NCBI GenBank assembly: GCA_014379885.1
Contig: JACMKW010000522.1
Location: forward strand, 1 to 6,212
Source of the DNA: Rhizobacter sp.
GTDB lineage: Bacteria > Pseudomonadota > Gammaproteobacteria > Burkholderiales > Burkholderiaceae
Direction: 5' to 3'
DNA: 6,212 nt
The notes beneath the pieces were generated by a model, which saw nothing but the letters and a program-made list of their open reading frames with translations, did no database searches and was not told the origin of the DNA. The position numbers were made by a program, and so were the translations under genes. Of this stretch, positions 1 to 5,207 are shown in pieces (position 1 is the stretch's first letter; the number at the start of each line of letters is the position of its first letter).

Positions 1-732
1 CCGCAGGAGCTGGAACTTGTCTTCCCGTTTGCAGAAGATAACTCTCTGATCGATGTTCAAAGCGGTGGAGGAATTCTTCGTGGCCTCGACCCGGTGGGGT
101 TTCTTCAGGATCTTCTTCGCCAGATGGGCGACGAGGTCCGGAACGGTGGCAGAGAAGAACATCGTCTGCCGGGACTTCGGAAGAGACGTTATGATCGTAT
201 GGAGGTCGTCGATGAAGCCCATGTCGAGCATGCGGTCAGCTTCGTCGAGCACCAGCAAATCAACGTTCTCGAGAATGGCCTTGCCCGATTGCATGTGGTC
301 CATCAGGCGGCCGGGGGTGGCGATCAGGATGTCGAGCGGGCCACGCAGCGCCTTCAGCTGGGCGCCATAAGGCACGCCGCCGACGACGGTGGTGACGCGC
401 AGGCCTTGCACATGGCGGCCGTATACGGTGGCGGCCTTGTCGACTTGCATCGCCAACTCGCGGGTGGGTGTCAGCACCAGCATGCGCGGGCCGTAGACCA
501 CGCCCTTTTCGCGGCGCTTGGTGTTGTCACCACGCGCAGCCAGGATGCGTTGCAGGCCCGGCAGCACAAACGCAGCGGTCTTGCCGCTGCCGGTGCTGGC
601 CGAGACCATCAGGTCTTTGCCTTCGAGCGCGGGCGGGATCGCCTGCGCTTGAACTTCGGTGGCGGTGGTGTAGCCCGAATCGGCTACGGCGCGGGTCAGG
701 GCTTCGTGGAGGCCCAGGGTTTCGAAACTCAT
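1..732 (-). CDS. DEAD-box ATP-dependent RNA helicase, RhlE-like (3' end cut off by the window edge)
   Basis: An ATP-dependent RNA unwinding enzyme of the cytoplasm; relatives act in ribosome assembly and RNA turnover. The frame is open for 244 codons from ATG at 732 to the window edge. Visible motifs: Q motif around Q28 (GYTTATEVQ), motif I ASTGSGKT 45-52, Ia PTRELA 89-94, GG 118-119, Ib TPGR 139-142, II DEAD 163-166, III SAT 194-196. This is the whole first RecA domain and the entry to the second; motifs IV-VI and the C-terminal tail are missing (the family is usually 400-500 residues). The Shine-Dalgarno is weak (GAAAGAAG just before ATG). Oddity: residues 1-167 use only CGC/CGT for Arg (12 of 12), whereas the five Arg codons from residue 188 on are four CGG and one AGA, and base composition falls to about 55% GC. 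The later part also reads like a different RhlE clade. Helicase identity is certain; subfamily is inferred. Confidence 0.95.
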   Translation of the reverse strand, partial: MSFETLGLHEALTRAVADSGYTTATEVQAQAIPPALEGKDLMVSASTGSGKTAAFVLPGLQRILAARGDNTKRREKGVVYGPRMLVLTPTRELAMQVDKAATVYGRHVQGLRVTTVVGGVPYGAQLKALRGPLDILIATPGRLMDHMQSGKAILENVDLLVLDEADRMLDMGFIDDLHTIITSLPKSRQTMFFSATVPDLVAHLAKKILKKPHRVEATKNSSTALNIDQRVIFCKREDKFQLLR

Positions 733-788
733 GGTCTTCTTTCTTCACATGTCAGTGCCTGCGCGCTCTATGGCACGCAAAGACACCA

Positions 789-815
789 CAGGCCGGCTGC
801 ATGGGCAGTGGCCTG
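789..815 (-). other. Hairpin in helicase leader (two stacked stems)
   Basis: On the minus strand CAGGCC pairs with GGCCTG, and inside it CTGC pairs with GCAG around a CCAT loop, with a 1-nt bulge on one side and 2 nt on the other. It lies 57 nt before the helicase ATG. No T-tract follows, so it does not look like a terminator. Function is unknown. Confidence 0.4.
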
Positions 816-848
816 CAAATCAGTCGCTGGGGAGAAGGTCCGAACCCA

Positions 849-870
849 CACCGGCAGCTTGGCGCCGGTG
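849..870 (-). other. 7-bp hairpin in helicase leader
   Basis: A perfect 7-bp GC-rich inverted repeat (CACCGGC/GCCGGTG) with an 8-nt loop. Flanking C and G runs could lengthen it by two pairs across a bulged base. No T-tract follows on either strand. It may be part of a structured leader or chance in GC-rich DNA. Confidence 0.35.
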
Positions 871-954
871 GGCGGGTGCAAAGGAACAGTCAAAGCGACG
901 GCATCGCCGCCAACCGTTCCCTTGGCAATACACCAGGGGGTTTCGAACAGGCCG

Positions 955-970
955 CGCAACTTGCGTTGCG
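955..970 (-). other. GCAA-tetraloop hairpin in helicase leader
   Basis: On the minus strand a 6-bp perfect stem CGCAAC/GTTGCG encloses the loop GCAA, a member of the very stable GNRA tetraloop class that often docks into RNA receptors. On the plus strand the loop would be TTGC, which is not GNRA; this fits a role in the minus-strand transcript that precedes the helicase. Confidence 0.4.
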
Positions 971-1052
971 GGAAGACTCGATGAGGTCAGAGGGGATGAA
1001 CGAACCGCTGCGATGTTGGGGCGTTCCCAGGGTCATCACGGCGAAGCCTGCG

Positions 1053-1058
1053 ATTCTA
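1053..1058 (-). promoter_or_regulatory. Candidate -10 element for the helicase (TAGAAT)
   Basis: TAGAAT on the minus strand matches the sigma-70 -10 consensus at five of six bases. The correctly spaced -35 region is poor (TTCGGG, within the hairpin after orn), so the promoter is weak, activator-dependent, or a chance match. Transcription from orn through the hairpin is the alternative source of helicase mRNA. Confidence 0.3.
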
Positions 1059-1063
1059 GCGGA

Positions 1064-1083
1064 CTTTCGGGTTTTCCCGAAAG
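1064..1083 (-). terminator. Hairpin directly after orn, possible terminator
   Basis: A perfect 8-bp stem CTTTCGGG/CCCGAAAG with an AAAA loop (minus strand) begins 8 nt after the orn stop codon. The position fits an end-of-transcript structure. The minus-strand tail (TCCGCTAGAAT) is not T-rich, so it is not a classical intrinsic terminator. The plus-strand tail (CCTTTCTTCTACTT) is more T-rich, but no plus-strand gene precedes it. Confidence 0.45.
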
Positions 1084-1091
1084 CCTTTCTT

Positions 1092-1661
1092 CTACTTGAT
1101 CAGGAAATGCTCACGGTAGTACACGAGCTCGTCGATCGATTCGTGGATGTCGGCCAGCGCCGTGTGCGCCTGCGCCTTTTTGAAGCCGGCCAGAATCTCT
1201 GGCTTCCAGCGCTTGGCCAACTCCTTGAGCGTGCTCACGTCGAGATTGCGGTAATGGAAAAACTCTTCGAGCTTGGGCATGTAGTTGGCAAGAAAGCGCC
1301 GATCCTGGCAGATGCTGTTGCCGCACATCGGTGAGGTTTTTTTCGGAACATAGCGCTTCAGGAACTCGATCATCTGGGCTTCGGCGCTCGCCTCGTCGGT
1401 GGTCGATGCCTTCACGCGGTCGATCAGCCCGCTCCTGCCATGGGTGCCCTTGTTCCAGGCGTCCATCGCGTCCAGCGTGGCATCACTCTGGTGAATGGCG
1501 AACACCGGGCTTTCAACGCGCAGGTTGAGGTTGGCATCGGTCACCACCACGGCCATCTCGATGATGCGGTCGGTGTCGGGGTAGAGACCGGTCATCTCCA
1601 GGTCGATCCAGACCAGGTTCTGGTCGCTGCTGGCAAGCGCGGTGATTGAGGTGTCTGTCAT
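1092..1661 (-). CDS. orn: Oligoribonuclease (3'-5' exonuclease, DEDDh family)
   Basis: Degrades 2-5 nt RNA oligomers, including pGpG from cyclic-di-GMP turnover, to mononucleotides at the end of mRNA decay; cytoplasmic, usually a dimer. The 189-residue product is close to the family's usual length of about 180. All five DEDDh residues are visible: D20 and E22 in [10 protein letters not shown]120 in the [10 protein letters not shown] block, H166 and D171 in AHTALADI. All are offset by 8 from the recalled E. coli numbers, which fits a short N-terminal extension. The ATG at 1661 is preceded by AAGGAG at 9 nt, which fixes the start. It is divergent from the M48 protease gene with only 47 bases between the two ATGs, so its promoter must lie in that gap or inside the protease coding start. 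A hairpin follows the stop. Confidence 0.97.
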   Translation of the reverse strand: MTDTSITALASSDQNLVWIDLEMTGLYPDTDRIIEMAVVVTDANLNLRVESPVFAIHQSDATLDAMDAWNKGTHGRSGLIDRVKASTTDEASAEAQMIEFLKRYVPKKTSPMCGNSICQDRRFLANYMPKLEEFFHYRNLDVSTLKELAKRWKPEILAGFKKAQAHTALADIHESIDELVYYREHFLIK

Positions 1662-1670
1662 GTGAGGGCT

Positions 1671-1676
1671 CTCCTT
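1671..1676 (-). promoter_or_regulatory. Ribosome binding site of orn
   Basis: The minus strand reads AAGGAG with 9 nt to the ATG at 1661. It is a near-consensus Shine-Dalgarno and contrasts with the M48 gene that diverges from the same gap and has none. Confidence 0.75.
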
Positions 1677-1694
1677 GCGGGCATTCTCGCAGCC

Positions 1695-1700
1695 TACACT
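1695..1700 (+). promoter_or_regulatory. Candidate -10 (TACACT) just upstream of the M48 protease ATG
   Basis: TACACT ends 8 nt before the ATG at 1709, and there is no Shine-Dalgarno in between. If used, transcription would start at or next to the ATG and give a leaderless mRNA. No good -35 is seen at 16-18 nt, although TTGCGG lies 14 nt upstream. Inference from spacing only. Confidence 0.3.
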
Positions 1701-1708
1701 TGCGGCCT

Positions 1709-2980
1709 ATGCAAAGTTCTGCGTTCACCCTGCTGTTTGCGGCCGCCTTGATGGCCTCGCTGCTTGTCAAATTCTGGCTGGCCACGCGGCAAATGCGCCA
1801 TGTGGCGGCGCACCGCGATTTTGTGCCTGCCGCTTTTGCACAGACCATCACGCTGGCCGCACACCAGAAGGCCGCCGACTACACCTTGGCCAAGGGCCGC
1901 TTCGGGTTGCTGACCACCGCGTTCGGGTATGCGGTGCTGTTGGTGTGGACGCTGCTCGGCGGGCTGGACACGCTGAACGTGCTGGTGCGCGACGTTATCG
2001 AGCCCCGCTTCGGCGCCATGGCGTACCAGCTCGCGCTGCTGGCCGCGTTCACGCTGGTGAGCGGCCTGATCGACCTGCCCTTCGAGCTGTACAGCACCTT
2101 TCGCATCGAGCAGCAGTTCGGCTTCAACCGCATGACGTGGAAGCTCTACCTGGCGGACATGATCAAAGGCGTGTCCGTCGGCACACTGATCGGATTGCCC
2201 ATCGCCGCGCTGATCTTGTGGATCATGGGTGCCACGGGCCAACTATGGTGGCTGTGGGCCTGGGGGGCGTGGATGGTGTTCAACCTCGCCATCCTGGTGC
2301 TCTACCCCACCGTCATCGCGCCCCTGTTCAACAAGTTTCAACCGCTCGCTGACGAGTCGCTGAAAGCCCGTGTGCAAACGCTGATGACACGGTGCGGCTT
2401 CCAGGCCAAGGGCTTGTTCGTGATGGATGGCAGCAAGCGTTCGGCCCATGCCAACGCATACTTCACCGGCATGGGTGCGGCCAAGCGCGTGGTCTTCTTC
2501 GACACCCTGCTCTCCAAGCTGACGCCGGGCGAGGTGGAGGCCGTGCTGGCACATGAACTCGGCCACTTCAAGCACAAGCATGTGACCAAGCGCATCGTTT
2601 CGATGTTTGCCATGAGCCTGGCTGGTTTTGCACTGTTGGGGTGGCTGTCTGGCCAGGCATGGTTCTTCACCGCGCTCGGGGTACAGCCCTCGCTCGCAGC
2701 ACCCAATGACGCGCTGGCCCTGCTGCTCTTCCTGATGGTGGCGCCAGTGTTCGGCTTCTTCATCTCGCCGCTATTTGCGCAGCTGTCGCGCAAGCACGAG
2801 TTCCAGGCTGACGCCTACGCCTGTGCCCAGTCCAATGGGCAGGATCTGGCCGCGGCCTTGCTCAAGCTGCACGAAGACAACGCCTCAACGCTGACACCCG
2901 ACCCGCTGTACGTGCGTTTCTATTACTCGCACCCCGCGGCCCTGGAGCGCCTGGCCGCCATCCAGCTGCAAGGAAGTTGA
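1709..2980 (+). CDS. M48 family integral-membrane zinc metalloprotease (CAAX prenyl protease / Ste24-like)
   Basis: A predicted zinc endopeptidase of the inner membrane, 423 residues, about the length expected for the M48A Ste24 type and much longer than HtpX. The zinc site is clear: HELGH at 282-286 (ligands H282 and H286, catalytic E283), with third ligand E364 and D368 in the RKHEFQAD block. A C-terminal SHPAALERL (407-415) matches the family's conserved THPP-like element. Hydrophobic stretches at about 7-27, 66-84, 104-124, 155-175, 178-200, 300-322 and 336-356 fit a multi-pass protein with an M48 N-terminal domain. ATG 1709 is preferred over the in-frame TTG at 1646, which would run through the start of orn; the peptide from 1709 begins with a sensible membrane segment. 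No Shine-Dalgarno precedes it. First gene of a block with phhB and rsgA. The bacterial substrate is unknown; general membrane protein quality control is the likely role. Confidence 0.93.
   Translation: MQSSAFTLLFAAALMASLLVKFWLATRQMRHVAAHRDFVPAAFAQTITLAAHQKAADYTLAKGRFGLLTTAFGYAVLLVWTLLGGLDTLNVLVRDVIEPRFGAMAYQLALLAAFTLVSGLIDLPFELYSTFRIEQQFGFNRMTWKLYLADMIKGVSVGTLIGLPIAALILWIMGATGQLWWLWAWGAWMVFNLAILVLYPTVIAPLFNKFQPLADESLKARVQTLMTRCGFQAKGLFVMDGSKRSAHANAYFTGMGAAKRVVFFDTLLSKLTPGEVEAVLAHELGHFKHKHVTKRIVSMFAMSLAGFALLGWLSGQAWFFTALGVQPSLAAPNDALALLLFLMVAPVFGFFISPLFAQLSRKHEFQADAYACAQSNGQDLAAALLKLHEDNASTLTPDPLYVRFYYSHPAALERLAAIQLQGS
2970..2976 (+). promoter_or_regulatory. Ribosome binding site of phhB
   Basis: AAGGAAG lies inside the last codons of the M48 gene with 6 nt to the ATG at 2983. 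It supports that ATG over the in-frame TTG at 2977, which would be too close to the site. Confidence 0.65.
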
Positions 2981-2982
2981 AC

Positions 2983-3312
2983 ATGAGCAACCTGCTGAGC
3001 CAGAAATGCCAAGCACTCACCGGCGCGCCGATGCGCGAAGCCGCGGTTCGCGACCACTTGGCCCAGGTCAGTGGTTGGCACTTGAACAACGGCGCCATCG
3101 AGAAGACCTTCTCGTTCAAGAACTACCACGAGACCATCGCATTCGTGAACGCCCTCGCCTGGGTGGCGCACACCGAAGACCACCACCCCGACCTGGCCGT
3201 GAGCTACAACCGCTGCGTGGTGCGATTGAACACGCATTCGGTGAGCGGCATCTCGATCAACGACTTCATTTGCGCGGCGAAAGCCGACGCGCTGGTGGCC
3301 TTTGTCGGCTGA
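2983..3312 (+). CDS. phhB: Pterin-4a-carbinolamine dehydratase
   Basis: Dehydrates 4a-hydroxytetrahydrobiopterin to the quinonoid dihydropterin, recycling the cofactor of aromatic amino acid hydroxylases; a small cytoplasmic protein of 109 residues, the normal size. The family signature is visible: an aromatic FSF-type strand at 43-45 followed by an alpha-helical stretch, the active-site pair H67-H68 in EDHHPD, and a third histidine H85 in LNTHS, then NDF at 93-95. The usual Gly-rich turn (commonly GGLT/GGIT) reads VSGIS here (87-91), a mild variation. The gene starts 2 nt after the M48 stop and overlaps rsgA by 11 nt, so it is almost surely in one transcript with both. No phenylalanine hydroxylase gene lies in the window, so the pterin partner is unknown; a moonlighting or general pterin-repair role is possible. 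Confidence 0.93.
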   Translation: MSNLLSQKCQALTGAPMREAAVRDHLAQVSGWHLNNGAIEKTFSFKNYHETIAFVNALAWVAHTEDHHPDLAVSYNRCVVRLNTHSVSGISINDFICAAKADALVAFVG

Positions 3313-4195
3313 GCTGGATCTGGGTTTGGTGGTGGCCGGCTATGGCCGCCACTACATCGTTGAATCCCCCGAAGGCACCCGCATCATCTGCCATCCCCGT
3401 GGCAAAAAAAGCGATTGCGTCGTAGGCGATCGTGTCCGCTGGCAGCCCACCGGCGATGAAGGTGTGATCGAGCATGTGGAACCTCGGCGCAACCTGCTGT
3501 TTCGCCAGGACGAGTGGAAGACCAAATCATTCGCTGCCAACCTCGACCAGATCCTGGTGATGGTGGCCAGCGAGCCGGTGTTCAGCGAATCGCAGTTGGC
3601 TCGTGCGCTGATGGCCGCCGAGAGCGCTGGCATTGCAGCCCGCATCCTGCTCAACAAGGCCGACTTGCCGCAGATTGCCGCTGCCCGTGACCGCCTGAAG
3701 CCATACACCGCCATGGGCTACGACGTGCAAGAGGTGGCGCTGAAAGCTCGGCCTGATGAAGCACGCCAGCAATTGAACTCGCTGCTCGCCGGCAAGGCCA
3801 CGCTGGTGCTGGGCCCCAGCGGCACGGGCAAGAGCACGCTGATCAACCTGCTTGCGCCAGATGCCAAGGCGCAGGTCGGCGAGATCTCGCAAGCGCTGAA
3901 CTCGGGCAAACACACCACCACCTCCACGCAGTGGTACTGGCTGGATGCCGAGCGCCGCACCGGCCTGATCGACTCACCCGGTTTTCAGGAGTTTGGCCTC
4001 AGACAGATCAGCGCCCAGGAGCTGCCGCGCCTGATGCCCGACCTGGATGACGCTTCCAAGCTATGCAAGTTCTACAACTGCACCCATCTGCATGAGCCGG
4101 GCTGCGGCGTGCGGGCGGCGCTTGAGCGAGGTGAGATCACCGAGCCGCGTTACCGCATCTACACCGAGATCTTTGCCGAGTTGTCTAAGCACTAA
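3302..4195 (+). CDS. rsgA: Ribosome small-subunit-dependent GTPase A (RsgA/YjeQ)
   Basis: A circularly permuted GTPase that binds the maturing 30S subunit near the decoding centre and checks or releases late assembly factors; cytoplasmic. 297 residues, shorter than E. coli RsgA (about 350) because the basic N-terminal extension is missing. An N-terminal OB-fold (about 5-65, with HPRGKKS and VGDRVRW) is followed by the permuted GTPase motifs: G4 NKAD 118-121, G1 GPSGTGKST 171-179, G2 around KHTTTST 203-209, G3 DSPG 224-227. The zinc knuckle C255-x4-C260-x-H262-x5-C268 is complete. The start is uncertain: no ATG exists between the in-frame stop at 3242 and the OB-fold; TTG at 3302, overlapping phhB, gives the expected N-terminus. 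GTG at 3329 or 3332 would cut the first strand. Weak Shine-Dalgarno (GGTGG). Likely translated by coupling to phhB. Confidence 0.95.
   Translation: MSAELDLGLVVAGYGRHYIVESPEGTRIICHPRGKKSDCVVGDRVRWQPTGDEGVIEHVEPRRNLLFRQDEWKTKSFAANLDQILVMVASEPVFSESQLARALMAAESAGIAARILLNKADLPQIAAARDRLKPYTAMGYDVQEVALKARPDEARQQLNSLLAGKATLVLGPSGTGKSTLINLLAPDAKAQVGEISQALNSGKHTTTSTQWYWLDAERRTGLIDSPGFQEFGLRQISAQELPRLMPDLDDASKLCKFYNCTHLHEPGCGVRAALERGEITEPRYRIYTEIFAELSKH
4192..4195. other. Overlapping convergent stop codons (rsgA / CobD-like)
   Basis: CTAA serves both genes: TAA (4193-4195) ends rsgA and the complement of CTA (4192-4194) ends the CobD-like gene as TAG. There is no intergenic room for a terminator, so each transcript probably runs into the antisense of its neighbour. 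Confidence 0.9.
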
Positions 4196-5181
4196 CCAAT
4201 GAGATTGGCCAAGGACAGCAAGGCCAGCAGCAGCATCCACAACACCACCGAGCGCCACACCAGGCCCACGATGCTGCGCAAATGATCGAGCTGCGGCAAG
4301 GCGCCAGGGGTTGATCCCTCGGCTCCCACGGTTTCATCGGCGATGCCGCTGTCGAAGGTCTTGGATCGGTCAGGCGTCACACCCGGCGCGGCGCTGCCGC
4401 CCAGCTGCACACCTACCGCGCCTGCTGCAGCCGCAAGGATGATGCCCTCGTTGGCATGCTTCCACAGCCCGGCATCACGCCGCCAGCAAGTCACCGCCTC
4501 CTCGAAATTGCCCACCACTGCAAAGCCGAAAGCCGTGAGGCGTGCCGGCAAGTGGTCGATCCAACCAAAAAGGCGCTGCGACAAGGCCAGCAAACGCTCA
4601 TTGCTTGGCACACCGACGATGCGGCTCTTGAAAGCCCAGTAGCGGGTCGCGAACTCGGCCATGCGATACAACACCGCACCTGCCGGCCCGAACCCGAGGG
4701 TCGACAACACCACGAACCAGAAGAACACGCCGAACACATGGCGGTGCGCGGCGAGCAAGGAATGTTCGATCACGTGACGCAACAACTCCGTGCGCGGCAA
4801 CTCGCTCGCATCGAGATGGCGCCACTCGGCAAGGAGCGTGCGCGCGGTGGTTTCATCGCCACGTTGCAGCGCATCACGTATGTCGGTGAAGTAGTGGCTG
4901 AACTGGCGAAAGCCCATGGTCACGTAGAGCACGGCCACATTCCACGCAAGGGCGCCCACCACACTGAAGCGCCCGATCACGAGGTAGATCCCCCAGGCCA
5001 GCAAAGCAGGCACCAGCGCCGTCACGCCCCACACCACCCAGGCATGGTGGTCGCGGCCGGCATCGAAGTTGCGCCCCGTCCAGCGCATCCAGCCCGTGAG
5101 GGCGTCGTGGACGAAGTTGCGGCGCGGCAGGGGCTTGAGCTGCTCGACCAGCAGCGCGAACAAGACGGCGAAAAAGCTCAT
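4192..5181 (-). CDS. CobD/CbiB (AmpE-like) family integral membrane protein
   Basis: 329 residues, a multi-pass inner-membrane protein resembling those annotated CobD/CbiB family in Burkholderiales. CobD/CbiB proper makes adenosylcobinamide phosphate; AmpE, a related membrane protein, is linked to beta-lactamase regulation. Hydrophobic segments lie at about 2-15, 47-70, 74-92, 146-163, 211-225 and 306-326. Conserved-looking blocks: FRQFSHYFTDIRDAL (91-105), the HRHVFGVFFWF stretch (146-156), NFEEAVTCWRRDA (225-237) and a Gly/Ala-rich loop ending in an acidic, probably disordered segment (about 262-295). ATG 5181 is chosen over the upstream in-frame ATG at 5307, which would overlap the NUDIX gene by about 100 nt. 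No Shine-Dalgarno is seen. It lies 26 nt after the NUDIX stop and ends tail to tail with rsgA. No cobalamin gene is nearby, so the cobalamin role is doubtful. Confidence 0.85.
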   Translation of the reverse strand: MSFFAVLFALLVEQLKPLPRRNFVHDALTGWMRWTGRNFDAGRDHHAWVVWGVTALVPALLAWGIYLVIGRFSVVGALAWNVAVLYVTMGFRQFSHYFTDIRDALQRGDETTARTLLAEWRHLDASELPRTELLRHVIEHSLLAAHRHVFGVFFWFVVLSTLGFGPAGAVLYRMAEFATRYWAFKSRIVGVPSNERLLALSQRLFGWIDHLPARLTAFGFAVVGNFEEAVTCWRRDAGLWKHANEGIILAAAAGAVGVQLGGSAAPGVTPDRSKTFDSGIADETVGAEGSTPGALPQLDHLRSIVGLVWRSVVLWMLLLALLSLANLIG

Positions 5182-5190
5182 GTGGCCGCG

Positions 5191-5196
5191 ATGATA
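5191..5196 (-). promoter_or_regulatory. Candidate -10 (TATCAT) just upstream of the CobD-like ATG
   Basis: On the minus strand TATCAT (five of six bases to the -10 consensus) ends 9 nt before the ATG at 5181, in a 26-nt gap that has no Shine-Dalgarno. The spacing would place transcript start at the ATG, a leaderless mRNA. The -35 region lies in the NUDIX coding end and is poor. Translational coupling to NUDIX is the alternative. Confidence 0.3.
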
Positions 5197-5207
5197 ACGG
5201 CGGGTTT

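Larger units (their letters stand above)
733..1091 (-). promoter_or_regulatory. 359-base gene-free gap; candidate structured 5' leader of the helicase
   Basis: No convincing gene lies in this gap between orn and the helicase. Read on the minus strand it holds, in order, the hairpin after orn (1064-1083), a -10-like TAGAAT (1058-1053), a 6-bp perfect stem closed by a GCAA tetraloop (970-955, CGCAAC/GTTGCG), a 7-bp stem CACCGGC/GCCGGTG with an 8-nt loop (870-849), and a two-part stem CAGGCC/GGCCTG enclosing CTGC/GCAG (815-789). If transcription starts just after TAGAAT, the leader is about 310 nt. Long leaders are known for some RNA helicase genes that control their own expression; that role here is only inference. 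No known riboswitch or tRNA is recognisable. Confidence 0.35.

Noticed and set aside
827..870. tRNA-like look of GGTCCGAACCC in the leader
   Set aside because: No acceptor, D or anticodon stem can be built around it.
768..959. 63-codon minus-strand frame in the helicase leader (TTG start)
   Set aside because: No ATG, no ribosome binding site, and no recognisable protein; the leader hairpins are a better account of the stretch.
94..984. 296-codon plus-strand open frame over the helicase and its leader
   Set aside because: Antisense to a clear DEAD-box helicase frame; low-complexity, His/Gln/Arg/Gly/Ala-rich translation typical of the complement of a GC-rich gene.
997..1010. 14-base direct repeat TGAACGAACCGCTG, also at 5782-5795
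   Set aside because: One copy is non-coding and the other lies within NUDIX coding sequence; no flanking similarity, so it is probably chance.
890..1036. 48-residue minus-strand frame starting with ATG about 16 nt after the TAGAAT hexamer
   Set aside because: Considered as a leader peptide, but it has no Shine-Dalgarno, no regulatory codon run and no recognisable content.
468..1334. 288-codon plus-strand open frame
   Set aside because: Spans the antisense of the helicase start, the gap and part of orn; its translation has no domain signature and both sense genes are certain.
1646..1708. Upstream TTG start for the M48 protease
   Set aside because: Would add 21 residues encoded antisense to the orn start and ribosome binding site, and would spoil the N-terminal membrane segment.
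4196..4208. CCAAT-GAG-ATTGG inverted repeat after rsgA
   Set aside because: Only 5 bp, AT-rich, inside the CobD-like coding end, and without a T-tract; not a credible terminator.
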